The notes beneath the pieces are model-generated. The model made no database searches, was not told the origin of the DNA, and was given only the letters and a program-made list of their open reading frames with translations. This document shows, piece by piece, positions 9,759 to 21,574 of a stretch of 64,000 bases of DNA. Source of the DNA: Earliella scabrosa (lineage: Eukaryota; Basidiomycota; Agaricomycetes; Polyporales; Polyporaceae); assembly GCA_022605405.1 (NCBI GenBank), contig JABYQQ010000004.1, positions 1,922,001 through 1,986,000 of the forward strand. Reading direction: 5' to 3'. Positions within the stretch are counted from its first letter, which is position 1. Each line of letters starts with the position of its first letter. The position numbers were made by a program, and so were the translations under genes.

Positions 9759-11980
9759 ATGTCTCTGGCCGCTGCTCTGCGCGTTGGGCGGTCGTCTTGT
9801 GGAGCGACCCACACTGGATCAATACCTGCTGTCACCAGCGCTGTCTCTGTCCAGGCTCGAGGCTACGCTGCCCCAGCGAAACCGGCGAAGAAGGTTGCAT
9901 GTGCGTGTACACACTGTTGGGAAATGCGGTGACAGGGTGCTGAAGGTGCGCACGTACAGCGAAGTTCCGCCCAAATGCGAAGAACGACAAGAAGAAGGCC
10001 GCACCTCGGGATCCTGGGGTGAGTTCACCCTTGCTTCTCGTTTCGAGTGCCCGCAACGTGGATCGCTGCTGGAGGTTATGGTCCACACTGGAGCTGAACG
10101 CGTCTCATTCGCGTGCTCACGGAATTACGTTCTTTGGAAACGCGCAGCGGCGTTGTGCGAGCCTCGAGGATCTCGCGCACCCATCGCAGATGGTCGTTGT
10201 GCTGTTAAGGATATCCAAACGCCAGTTCGAGCTCCTCGTGCACCAGTAGACGTACGTTCGCACAGCGCGCAGTGCTAAGTTGATTCTGCCGAGCACACAA
10301 TCATTTACCTGCTGCAGTGAGGATACCGTCCAGGCGGTGCTCATTGGTACATACCAGACTTCTCACTATGGTTCGCGAATCGCACACATCTTGGTCCGGG
10401 TGTTCCGGGCTCAAGGAGTACTGATGTCGCCCAATGTAGCTGTTCCGACCTATGCCGTCAGGCAGTTTGACCCATCCGGTCTTCCAAAGTGAACAGCGTA
10501 GCGCGCTGCAACTTCCTGTGTTCCGTCCGGTAAGCTCCATGTGAAGCCTACAGCCTCGCTCGCCTTCTCATGTGCACACGCGTAGGAAATCATGACGCCA
10601 CAGGCGGCGAACACTGCAATGGCATTCCCTGCAGAGGACTCGAAGGCATTGAAGGCGTACGGTCTGCCGACAAACGTGCTCGTAGATGTGGGTGGATATG
10701 AACCACTTATGAAAGTACGCCCAGGCTGACGAATGGTCGCAGTACATGCTCCTATCAAAACCTTGCTCGGTTGTGCGCAAGGTGACTGTGGAAGCACTTG
10801 ACGTTCTTGACAAGGCAGCAAGCTCACCTAGTAGGGACACGAGGCTAGTGTTCAGTGAGTGATTCTGTTGCGTGTATCTGAGCTGGAGTTATATCTCGCG
10901 TGTCATCAGCGGGAAGAACGGGTTGCGGGAAGAGTTACCTCCTTCTGCAGGCTGTACAATACTGCATACAGAAGGAGTGGATCAGCTTGTACATTCCTCG
11001 AGGTATGCGCAATAGTTCTTGGCAGTCTACCGATCCACCTCACGTCCCGGCCATTATAGCAATCACTCTGGTCAACTCATCAACCCCCTATGCCTACGAC
11101 GCACGAACTCAGACCTACGGGCAGCCTGCATTCGCACAACAGCTGCTGAAGCGTTTCGTTGACGTCAATGAAATGCTCATCAAAGGCCTGACGGTTCAGG
11201 GGACGTATCCCTTCGAGGACCGGACGATCAACAGCGCGTATTCTTTCTTGGATCTCATCAACATTGGTCTGGAGACACAGCAACAGGCTCCGACCGTACT
11301 CAGTGTCTTGCTGACGGAGCTGGCCCAACAGACCAAGTACGGATGCAGTTCATCCGGACGGAACTCGTACTAACCCACGCCCCTTATGGACAGGTTCCCT
11401 GTGTTGCTTGCCATTGACGACTTCCAAGCGCTGTACTGCCAGTCGCTCTATCGCGATCCATACTTCAAGGCTGTCGAATCTTACCACCTCACCCTACCGA
11501 GGACCCTGCTGGAGTTTGCCAGTGGGAAGCAGTCATTTGTACGTCGTGCTACGCTGTTTTCTCATGTTCGTAACCTCACAGAATTTCTAGAAACGGGGCG
11601 CCGTTCTTGGGGCGCTTTCCACGCAGAACACGACTTTCCGTGCACCGCTGGAGCTGGTCGAGGCACTTGGACTCCAGCCCACGGTCCCGTCAAATCCGTA
11701 TGTCCGCCGAGCGCCAGAGCTTGTCCAGTATGCGAAGGGCCTGCGGAACTTCCCCGTCCCTGAGCAGCTTACGGTGGAAGAAGCCGCGGCTATCTTCGAT
11801 GTTTGGCAGACCGCCAAGGCGCCTCATATTGGTACGTGGACAGTTCCTGGTGGCAGCGTTGTCGATATTGATGACGGTCTAGCACGGGGAGACGAGATGT
11901 TCTTGTCCAAGTACACTGAGGCTGGAGGGAACGCGAGGGAGTTCGTGCAAAAGAGCATGTTGCAGACTGTTGCCATGTAG
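9759..11980 (+). CDS. Mitochondrial small-subunit ribosomal protein mS29 (DAP3)
   Basis: Ten exons: 9759-9900, 9960-10018, 10440-10529, 10604-10687, 10743-10854, 10910-11002, 11060-11336, 11394-11538, 11591-11831, 11883-11980; 446 aa, phases consistent. The N terminus is an Arg/Ala-rich mitochondrial presequence with an 'ARGYAAP' cleavage-like site. A family motif follows (LPTNVLVDYMLLSKPCSVVR). The P-loop GRTGCGKS lies at about residues 164-171, then LVNSSTPYAYD, the Walker B region PVLLAIDDFQALYC, and a C-terminal FLSKYTEAGGNAREF. mS29 is a GTP-binding protein of the mitoribosomal small subunit. The GCGK P-loop variant retains Gly and Lys-Ser. Intron 2 (10019-10439, 421 nt) is unusually long and could hide a small exon, so residues around 67 are the least certain part. 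Confidence 0.92.
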
Positions 11981-12219
11981 TCCGCATCGCTTCATCAGTA
12001 GACACCGTACCATAGCCTCACGACATAATGGCATGCTAGAAACATCCCCACTGACTTGCCACTGACGGTGAAAGAGCAAGGCTGGAGCCTGAGGCGTCTC
12101 ACTCGTTACGGTCACATGACAAACGCGTCGCCCCAATGGGCGTCTGCATCTGTTGGTTGACTTGCGTCTCGCCATCGCGTCCACTCCTGTGAGATCTCGC
12201 TAACTCTCAGCGGAGCGCC

Positions 12220-14905
12220 ATGTCTCGTCTCCCACGGTTGCGCTCTTCCTCCCCCGACCGTCCAGGACAACCTCTACCACCGACGGTCACCACCCGCTCG
12301 ATACCAACCATGGCGTCGGCATCGTCAAGCACGACAAACATCCTCAAGCGCAAGGCTCAAGAGAACATCGGCACCGAGCTCCAACCGCGGAAGCTCGCTG
12401 CGATTGCGGAAGGCGACACGAACCAGCCCCTGCGGCCGTCCAAGGTCGCGCCGAACGCGAATGTGCCGATGAACAAGCTGGGCAGGGGCCCACCACCACT
12501 CACGAAGCCGAGGGCACCCGCACTCACGGCTTCGACAACGACTGCGACCGGTGCGAGAAGGACGACTAGGGCGACAAGTGCTCCTCCGAAGACGGCCCCT
12601 GTACGGCCCCCAGCGAGACCTACTTCAAGGACTACGTGAGTGTTCTTTCTCGATCCGTGTTGTTTGGGTGGGGTATTGTGGTGGTTAGGCGATTTCGAAG
12701 CATGGGACGAGGTGGGATGGAATGGTTTGAACACTCGGTTGGTGTTAAGAGCAAGCTGGACTCATTCCGGGTCTACGCTCAGCGGTGGATTGGGTGGCGG
12801 ACAGTAGGACGCCTTGTGATACCTTCGGAAGACTGACCGTACGAGGACAGAACACGCCCCGCCGCATCGGCCAACGACCGATTCGACTCCCTACAACAAC
12901 AAATCTCCAATATCGAAGCTGCTCGTGCGGCTGATGCTGCCCGGCTCGACGCTGAGCTCGCTCAGGAACGCGCAAAACGATCTGACCTACAAGCATCACA
13001 TGAAGCCCTATCACGCGAGCTCACAAACGCCAAATCTCAAGAACTTGCGCAGCGCCAGGAGCTCTTCATCGCCTCCGACGAACTCAACTCACTCCGACAG
13101 CGGCATGAACGCGAGATTTCCGAGCTCCAGTCCGACCTGCGCAAGAAGGACAGGGAGCTGCGCGAGCTCAACGAGGATCTCCGCATGTACCAAAGCGATC
13201 TCGAGCGCGAACGCGACACAGTCAAGGGCTTGAAGGCGACGATTGCACAGCAAGCTACAGCGCAGCTGAGCCTTACCGCGCAGATCGGCGCGATGCAGGC
13301 CGAGAAGGCTGCGTTCCAGGCCGAGTACGACCGCACGGTGGGCACGAAGGCGGACCTCTCGATTCAGCTTGAACGTGCCCAGAAGCGTATCGCGGAGCTC
13401 GAGCGCGAGGCTCGCGAAGGGGAGACCGTTCGTCGCAAGCTGCACAACATGGTGCAAGAGCTCAAAGGCAACATCCGCGTATTCTGTCGTGTGCGGCCCG
13501 TCCTGCGCTCAGACATCTTGCCTGCGACGCTCGCTGCGTCGGCTTCGTCATCTGGCGAGATCATGGAGGGAACGGGTAGTCCTGATCCCGAGAAGGAGGC
13601 GCAATTGCGTGAGGAAGCTATGGCTAAGCTCGCCTACCCTGACAAGCTTGACCACAAAGAAATCCTCGTTCGCGCATCAAGTGAGAGTGCCACTGGTCAG
13701 GAGCGCAAGGACGAGTGGCAGTTCACGTTCGATAGGGTATGGTCCATGTTCATTGGCGCATGTTCGGGGAACTGATACTTTGCTTCGCAGGTGTTTGAGC
13801 CCCACTCCAGTCAGGCGGAAGTCTTCGAGGAGATCTCTCAGCTTGCGCAGAGTTGCACAGATGGGTACAACGTCTGCGTGTTCGCATATGGTCAGACCGG
13901 ATCCGGGAAGTCTTTCACTATGGAAGGCGGTCAGGTGCGTTCGTTCACGCTCAGCTACGTGTGATCTGTGATGTTGATTGTTTTATTCAGACGGAGATGA
14001 CTGCCGGCATGATCCCTCGTGCGGTCGAGCAGGTCTTCCGTGTTGCCGATGAGCTGAAGAGCAAGGGCTGGCAGTATAAGATGGAGGGCCAGTTCCTCGA
14101 GATTGTAAGGACCTGTTCCAAGTGCCATGCACCATGCGCTAACGATGAGGTGCAGTACAACGAGACCATTAACGATCTGCTCGGCAAGGGCGAGTTCGAC
14201 AAGAAGAAACACGAGATCAAGCACGACCCTAAGACGGGACGCACGACTGTCACAGATGTGAACGTCCTCCCCCTTTCCTCTCCATCTCAAGTCCGCACCT
14301 TGCTCTCCCTTGCACAGGGCCGACGAACTGTCGCAGCAACCTTGATGAACGAGCGTTCGTCTCGCTCACACTCTGTTTTCACACTCCGCATTCGCGGAGA
14401 GAACACGCTGACGGGCGAGTCCTGTGAAGGCAGTCTCAACCTTGTCGATCTCGCTGGAAGTGAGCGACTCGAGAAGAGCGGAGCGGCCAGCGACAAAGAC
14501 CGTCTTAAGGAGACGCAGAGCATCAACAAGAGCCTGAGCGCGTTGGGGGACGTTATTGCCGCGTTGGGCGAGAAGGGCGAGGGCAAGAGCGACAAGCACA
14601 TTCCCTACAGGAACTCTAAGGTCCGTCCTCGTATAAGTGCTGATACAGAGTGAAGGCTAAACTGCGGACTGATCACAGCTCACGTACCTCCTCCAAAACT
14701 CCCTGAGTGGCAACTCGAAGACGTTGATGTTCCTCAACTTGTCCCCGCTCGCTGTCCACCTCAACGAGTCTCTATGCTCCCTGCGCTTCGCCACAAAGGT
14801 GCGCGGATGTCGTCGTAACTCAGATTTCCCCCTTCTGATTTCTCCTTTCAGGTCAACAACACGTCGATCGGCACTGCGAAGAAGCAGACTAAGCACGCGT
14901 CGTAA
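12220..14905 (+). CDS. Kinesin-14, C-terminal motor (Kar3/KlpA type)
   Basis: Seven exons: 12220-12635, 12851-13736, 13791-13934, 13991-14104, 14156-14620, 14679-14798, 14852-14905; 732 aa. Residues 1 to about 140 are basic, Ser/Thr/Pro-rich and disordered, as in microtubule-binding tails. About 145-340 is a long coiled coil (heptads rich in Glu, Arg, Leu). The neck and motor begin at [13 protein letters not shown] (about 346), which puts the motor at the C terminus and identifies kinesin-14. Motor motifs: P-loop GQTGSGKS (about 468-475), switch [12 protein letters not shown], switch II DLAGSE, and '[15 protein letters not shown]'. The motor is expected to be minus-end directed and to act in spindle assembly and karyogamy. 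Intron 1 (12636-12850, 215 nt) is the longest. Ends with a short basic tail after ATKVNNTSIG. Confidence 0.95.
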
Positions 14906-15488
14906 CATCATTGTCTGTCCGCCCTCGTATCTTGTTTTCCCATCCCTCGCCCCCATCACTGCGTGGCCTTGCTGTCCTGGCGCTGTCTCTATACTACCTT
15001 GGACTAGTCCTCTTTGTACGTTTTTTCCTGATGTACACATCACCCAAACACCTTCATGTCCGCGACATTGCCATCAGGTGCAGATAGCCATCATGTGTGA
15101 GATTGACTACGCCAATGGCACGAGATGGAGACTACCATTCGAGCGGTCGCGCTGTCGCTCTTTGGCGGTATTGGTATGATATGTCAACTCTACACCACGC
15201 CGCTCGGCGTCATTTATTCTGATTTCTACAGGAGATTGACCAGGTGGCTGACTAGCTCGGAATCTCGGGTATATATACGTCTTGCATGTCAGCGATAGCT
15301 TTGATGATCAAAGGGCGACTTCATATCCATCCGGAATCATTGGATGTTCAGTCGATACTTCTAGCTGTCTCGAACGTGGTACTGATCCTGTATGTATATT
15401 CACACTGTTATTCTTCACCGCCCGTGCACCACGCGCTCCGATACCGAGAGACGACACAACGGAGTTGGGGAAGGGGGGCTATTGATGT
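14906..15488. other. Convergent intergenic region
   Basis: Lies between the 3' ends of the kinesin gene (+) and the 164-aa gene (-). Probably 3' UTRs; no gene seen. Confidence 0.6.
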
Positions 15489-16048
15489 TCAAGCGGAGTT
15501 CTTTGAGATGTAGTACTTGTAGCCTCCCCAGCCTGGATGCGAGGCCTGATTGCCTAGAGCATACTGGGCGCACTCCTCCTCGAGCTTATCCACACTGGGA
15601 CAATTGATGATCCCCTCTGTGTCGAGGCGTTTGACAGCCTCCCTCCACCAAACCTTACACAGGGACTCTGACTCCCGGTCCTCGTCAAGGTTGGATTCAG
15701 TCACCTTGATAGGTTCAAGGAGATCCTTGAGCACATCCCGGTGTACGGCGCTGGGCTCAAGGCTCCCTATAATGCATTGTGTATGAGGTCAACAGCACGT
15801 ACTGAGCTGCGTACGAACACAGATTACTCACCAATTTTGACAGACGCAGCGACGGTTCCAGAATCCAAGAGATCGTGGTCGGGGATAGGGTACTCGAACC
15901 ACCAAAATGAACCACCGCTCCTGAGGTGGTATTTGGCCGCCGTCTTCGTGTCGAGAGGTACGCAGATGGTCCAGTGGAACGTGTCAGCTTCCATACGTGA
16001 AAACAGCACTGCCAAGATATCGCCGACCGCCAACGAGTTGTTGGCCAT
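15489..16048 (-). CDS. Small fungal protein, DUF6914-like (second copy)
   Basis: Two exons on the minus strand, 16048-15832 and 15766-15489, joined by a 65-nt intron; 164 aa. Strands near the start (FHWTICVP, then AAKYHLR and FWWFEYP), a VAASVKIGSL segment, and 'ESLCKVWWREAVKRL' correspond to the layout of DUF6914-type proteins (HYALLV.., KYHVK.., NCRTWV.DAL). The start was taken at MANNSLAVGD because the domain begins right after it; the frame extends further upstream without coding character. It shares architecture but little identity with the gene at 7482-7928, so they are at best distant paralogues. Function unknown. Confidence 0.75.
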
Positions 16049-17623
16049 GGGTAGTCCTGCAGTCGCCTGAAGCGTCTTCTGAGTGGGCAAGATTAGTAAC
16101 GACCAGCGGCGAAGTGAAGAGGGATCAAGCAACACACATTGCAGATGAGGCTGAGGCGAGGATGTGTTGCGCCTTTGGCATGCAGCAAACACAGACTATA
16201 TAGTAACGGAGACCGAGTAGCACTGACTCCGATTCTGACGCGTAGACAATAATTTCTCTTGCCAAAAGAGCAGTCGGTGGGAGAAATCCTGCGTCCTTCA
16301 ACACGTTGCTCCGGTCGGAGTCCGGGATTGTTCTTGCGATGAGCTTCTGCGGTTCAAGGATCCCACAGACATCCTCACGGCCGAGTACGGGTGTACGTCG
16401 ATAACTGCAACATCTTGAAGACTCATGCAACCTATGCAACGACTTGAGATGATCAGTTACGGATCGTATAGATTGTCCATGCTGAGGGTAACAGGCTACC
16501 TACGCCCATGCCACGAGAGACGCAAATCCACTGCAAGACATTGAAGGCTTGTCGAAGACAGTAACTTGAGAGGTCATCGGTACATGATGCTTGCTATCTT
16601 CGCTTCGATGACTGGGGATGTACGGTTCAATATTGCTGCCGACAATCTATACCGCGCGAGCGGCCGACCGTATAGACATCACTGTGCACAGGTTGGACAG
16701 CGACGGATCTCTGAGTCAGAGCGCATGCGAATATGTTGAGACGAGTATGGACATGTGGGAGAGAACCACATGAGCGGCACTCTTGGCGCATCATAGTTTC
16801 CTGGAGTTATGAGAAGGCGTGTAGACGGTTACGATCGATGGCGCTGAGAAGCGTGAAGAAGCCAAAAACCATCGCGGTCAGTTTGACGCAGGACAATCTT
16901 GATCATGATAACTCACCGAACATCGTGCGGCATAGGCTTCAATACAAGTAGGCAGTGGTCACTGGATTAGGAAATGCATTAGCAGAAATATTGAACAAAC
17001 CGGTCTTACCGACTGAAGACAACTTCTGAGCACTGTGATCAAGTCATGGCCATCCTCTCCTCGTCACGGAAGTCAATTCATGAACCCGAACCCAGGGAGT
17101 TCTGACGGGCGGTCGGGATACTGCCGCCCGTACCCTGAACCGTGGCAAGAGGCACTGAAGGCCCGGGGGCGCATCTGCCACCCAGATAGACGGCAGGTTT
17201 ATAACCCGTCACCCAACCACTGCACACAGGTGGTCGGGAGCGGCGGGGGGTCCGCATGCAGCAGCGTCCACCTCTTTCCAATTCTGTCCCATAGCTTTCG
17301 ACGTTCGTACTCTACCCTACTCTACCAGACCGCCCCACTACATTACAACAACATACGTACTAATGGCCATCGCCGTGACGCCCGGCTCGCCCCACCTCCC
17401 CTCTTCCCCATGACCAGCGACTCCCCTCCTGCTACGTACACCCGTCGGACCACCTAGCTACGCGTCTGCCTACCATAGGGCTCGGCCCTCGAGGGCAATA
17501 AACGAGGATCCCAAAAAAAACCCCGAACCCAACTACATACAGCCTCAGTCGAGACAACCCTACTTGAACAGGTAGTGACTTTTGCTGCAACACAAAATGG
17601 TAGATCTACTGTGAAACATGACG
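16049..17623. other. Intergenic, possibly decayed coding sequence
   Basis: No intact gene. On the minus strand 16125-16439 is an open frame containing a stretch of ordinary composition, and around 16820-16950 a hydrophobic stretch follows a good donor site, but I could not join these into one model. They may be gene remnants. Not assigned to a family. Confidence 0.4.
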
Positions 17624-18570
17624 CTAGTTCGGCTCCCAGCCTAGTTGGATCGGGTACTCCAACGCAATATCGTCATCGTAATGGGGAAAGGCATCACGAA
17701 CGATGTCCTTCCAACACCACATGATGCGATACTGAAGACGCGTTGAGGCGGCGAGCTCCCAGTACTCGGGCATCCAACCTGCACATTCCCAGTCAACCAG
17801 ACCTGTGAGGCGGAACTGGGAGTCTGCGAGTATGTTGTGCAATAGTAGATCTCCATGAGCGAGGTGAATCTTGTAGTACTTGCTAGGACGGTCGCTGACG
17901 AGTTGGAGGATGTGCGGACTCGCTTTGCGAAGCTGTGCAGGTTGGACAGTGCAGAACGGTTGCGCGTGAAATTGCGCCACACTGTCATAGGGCCCGACAT
18001 AGGCTTGGCTGATCCGATAGCTTTGGAAGGGACCACCAAGGAAGCCGCATACGCGTCCGCCGTATGGAGAGGGGAGTGCACGAAGTTGGGATATCCAGTC
18101 ACGGAGGACGTCCGTGACATAGTCCACTTGCGCTTCCGAAGCGTCTCGTAACCTATGGCCCTCGCCTGCTACGAACAAGGGAGAGCCGGGAAGAGCGGTA
18201 GATATCATGAGCCACGGGCGTCGTGGGTTTGGGGGAAAGGGAACAGGAAGGACGTCCAACACTTGGGGGACAGGAATGGTGGTGTTCCTCCGGACGAATT
18301 CCGTGACGTGCGCTTCGTCGGGCATGCAACACCACTTCCCATACAAGCCGAAAGGGAGTTGAAAGGCATAGGTTCTACCAAGTTCACGTTGGAACAATCT
18401 GACCAGGATATGGTAGACTTTACTGCGCCAACTGGGAGGCACCTTCAGCCACAAAGACCACAGCAAACTGGGGACGGTAGTGGACCTGGAAAAGACATGA
18501 GTTGTAGGCCGTCAGGCAAGGTAAGCCACGCTTACCGTCGGTAGATGGTCCCCGAGGCGGCGAGTGGCAT
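17624..18570 (-). CDS. Aminoglycoside phosphotransferase-family kinase
   Basis: Two exons on the minus strand, 18570-18536 and 18485-17624 (50-nt intron); 298 aa. The true start is in a 35-nt first exon. The long second exon has no internal Met near its start, and the splice joins the frames exactly. Motifs of the APH/choline-kinase fold: catalytic loop HGDLLLHNIL (Asp and Asn), metal-binding LVDWECAG, and the following 'MPEYWELA' typical of fungal members. The N-lobe is divergent, with a short Gly-rich region. Such proteins are highly expanded in basidiomycetes. Substrates are mostly unknown small molecules, and antibiotic resistance should not be inferred. Cytosolic; no signal peptide. Confidence 0.85.
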
Positions 18571-19071
18571 GTTGTAACCGAATGAAGTGAGGGACTGGGG
18601 CATAGTGATTGAAGCAGAAGCAATGCCGAATGGTCGTTGTTGGAATCGGATTCTTACTTCGAGTCGTGGGAGTCTGGGAGGACATTAGCCGGCGCTTATG
18701 TGTTCACCTTCTAGAACCACGTGGCATTATATTCCTGCACAACTTGAAGGCTGCAGCCTGCGGCGGCGACTGCGTAGGTTCAACACAAACAACGTTCATG
18801 CTGACACATGAACGGTCTTGGTGACTACGCACACACTGCTGCTAGTCTCAGTCGACCACGTAGTCAAAGGGGAACAGCTGCTCCCACGATAATGCCTGCA
18901 GCTACTGCTGAGTACAAACACTACTCCTCGAATTCATCACTCAAGATGCCAGTTGACTTGGCTGCATCGACTCCGTTCTCGCCTTCAATACTCTACGGGC
19001 AGTACTAGTCGGTATGAGGAGAGTCATTGACCAAGTCACTGTCTCACAGCGTTGAGCTCGATAGAGGTTAC
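18571..19071. promoter_or_regulatory. Promoter region of the APH gene / 3' flank of APN2
   Basis: About 500 bp between the start of the APH-like gene (-) and the stop of APN2 (-). No frame of interest; no TATA box recognised. Confidence 0.4.
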
Positions 19072-21140
19072 TCATCCGACCGACGAGCCCGCCGATCTCA
19101 TGCGCCCCCTCTCCTTCTCCCGCATCGCTTCCCTGCGCACCTCGCTCGCCCACTTGAAGTAGTTGCATCGATACCTGGGATCGACTTCGTCCCGCAGCCG
19201 CTCGCTCCGACCCTTGTCATAGCCCGGCCCGACCGGGCGCGAGCACAGGTAGAACGTCTTGCCCTTGTTCGGGCCCTGCTTGTTCACCGTGTAGAGTCGT
19301 GTTGGCTCGTTGTGCACCGTGCAATTGGGCGGTGGGATGGGGGCGAAGAGGTTCGACCATGCGGCCTTGTTCTGAGGGTTGGACTGGGAGGAAGACGGGG
19401 AAGAGGTGGGCGCAGGTTCGTCAGCGGAGGCGAGGGCGCAGGCAAGGCGGTAGTCGGCGTCCAGCTGGTCGGCGTCGCTCGCGGAGTTCACCTGTGTCTC
19501 GTCATCGATTTCAATGACTTCTTGTGGGGTGGGCTTCTGGGAGGACGCGGACGCGGAAGGTTTGGAGAAGAAGGATGCGATGCTCGCTTGGCCCTTGAGC
19601 TGTTGCTTGCGCTTCTTGGAAGTCGTGGAGGACGGCGGGTCAACAGGCTTGCGTTTGGTAGAGGATGATGTCGCGGACGTTGGTGGCGGCTTCAGCTTCC
19701 TCTTGGGTTCTTCGGCTGCCCCGGAGATCGATGCTAACACTGATTGTGAGGCGCTGGCAGATGAAGGCTCTGAGAGAGTGGCTGGTTCTGGAGGAGGCGT
19801 TGGTGTAGCGTTCGTCGGAGTCAACGCTGGGGGCGCCTGCTTAGATGCAGGTGGTTTGCCAAAGAACGAAGATAGGACAGTCTGCTTCCCGGAGAATTCG
19901 TCCCAGTGTTTCGCGGCTATCCGTGGCGGAGCCCGGGAGGCGGCGTTGTGTCCCATCGCGTCACGCAATGAGACAGTCGCCCCGGACTCGGTTGTGATCT
20001 CGTCGCGAAGGTCGATGTAGATAGGGCAATGGTCTGAACCCTTCAGCGACGGTTGAATGTCACCGTTGGAGATCCATGGAAGGAGGCCCTTGGTCACGAG
20101 GATGTAATCCACGCGGGTTCCATAGTTCGATTCTCGAGCCTGTATCTTCATGTTCCAACCTACCAAGAGCACATATCAGCCTCTACTCGATATATCAAGT
20201 GGGTGTGACCTACACGTGAACATCCCTTTGCGGGCGGGATGGAATTGCCTCACAATGTCGACCATAGGACCATTGGGGCTCAACCACCTGTGAAACCACG
20301 CTCGTGCGGGATGATCGTAAAATGTCGCGCTATTGCTCGGAAGATGTCCGTCACAGTGATCGGCCGGGGTCGCGCAGATGTTGATGTCGCCAACCACGAT
20401 GACCTCTCGGTGCTCTTCTTCGACGAGCTTGCGCACCCGTTCCTGCAGCATGAGGTGGTAGTTCATCTTGAACGACAGGCGCGCGTCAGACGTTTCGTTC
20501 GGACAGTAGACGTTGATGAGCACAAACAGGCCAAAGTCGATCACGAGCCCGCGCCCCTCTGCGTCGAGTGCGTCGAATGAGGAAGGAATCTCTCCGTCCT
20601 CGTCAGCGTATAGATCAATGTCGTGTGGAAAGGGATACGACGGGGAAATGCGTTCTGCCTCGGACAAGGGTGGTTTAGGCTGGAGCCTCCCGGACAAGCC
20701 TTCTTCCGCCTTCAAGGGTGTGACCTTGCGGGAATCCACGTATACTGCAACGCCGCTGTACCCGCCCTTCGTTACAGGAAAGGAGAAGAACGAGTGATAT
20801 GGCCCTGGAAGAGCCACGTCTCGAGGTAGAGCGGCGCGTGAAGACTTCATCTCTGTCAATAGCATTTGGATGAGTGCACGTCAGACACCTTCCACAAGTC
20901 CCAACCTTGGAAGCAGATGATATCCGCCTTGAGTTCCTCAAGGATGCCCTCGCATGACTTGAATGTATTCCATCTGGACACAACGATGTCCACTGAGTAC
21001 CCCGAGGAACCCAATCTCAGGAAGGTCGTTGCTCACGGATGATACTGAGGTAAGGTTCTGATGCCATTCTAGCAGCCCGTCAGCAAGAGATCACTGGCAG
21101 TTTCGTGCATCCATACTATGTTCCAAGATAAAATCCGCAT
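19072..21140 (-). CDS. APN2: AP endonuclease 2 (class II AP lyase)
   Basis: Five exons on the minus strand: 21140-21117, 21068-21037, 20973-20906, 20852-20214, 20159-19072; 616 aa. The first exon is only 24 nt (MRILSWNI). The catalytic EEP fold is intact: SWNINGIRTLPQYHP, Mg-binding Glu in CFQEMKS, VVGDINICATPADHCD, and catalytic SDHCP (about 296-298). After the nuclease come a disordered linker with two PCNA-binding PIP boxes, QTVLSSFF (about 347) and QASIASFF (about 445), and a C-terminal GRF zinc finger (about 534-591; Cys/His in NCTVHNEP, FYLCSRP, RYRCNYFKW). It cleaves abasic sites and removes 3' blocking ends in base excision repair. Head to head with the NTF2-domain gene. Confidence 0.95.
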
Positions 21141-21574
21141 GGGTGCATTGGAGCTACTTGGCACTTGCCCTCCACCTCACTTGAATCGCCGAGTCACTGG
21201 GTCGGACGCTACACTGATTGAATTGAGCGCGCCGGGGTTGGTGCAAGAGAGGTACGCTGTCTCAAATGGTCCTTCAGCCTGTGATATAGCCGTCAAGGGG
21301 CATCTAAGGGTGGTCGAAGGGCGGAAGACGCGTCGGATGTCGCGCGTTGGAGGTGGCGGCAGGAACCAAGACGCGATGCGTCACGTCTGTGTCCCCCAAG
21401 TGACAGCCGGTCACGCTTGCGTAATGAGCAAGTTTTGCGGTAAGCGCTTAATCTACTGCCAGCTTGACGCAATGGCTGCTAGGCCGGCTCCCTCTCCCTC
21501 TGTTTCGCGGTCTTGAGGTCTACCCTTCTATGCGATACATAAACCAGGACACACGGAGACGGACTACGAGGGAA
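21141..21574. promoter_or_regulatory. Shared promoter APN2 / NTF2-domain gene
   Basis: 434 bp between divergent starts; it must serve both genes. If the plus-strand gene uses the upstream in-frame ATG at 21530, the region is 389 bp. Confidence 0.5.

Noticed and set aside
10019..10439. Extra exons within the long mS29 intron
   Set aside because: Candidate acceptors give frames that do not connect in phase to both neighbours or end in stops.
16125..16950. Possible multi-exon membrane protein (DUF6533-like) on the minus strand
   Set aside because: Hydrophobic and ordinary-looking pieces exist, but exons could not be joined in phase and frames carry stops.
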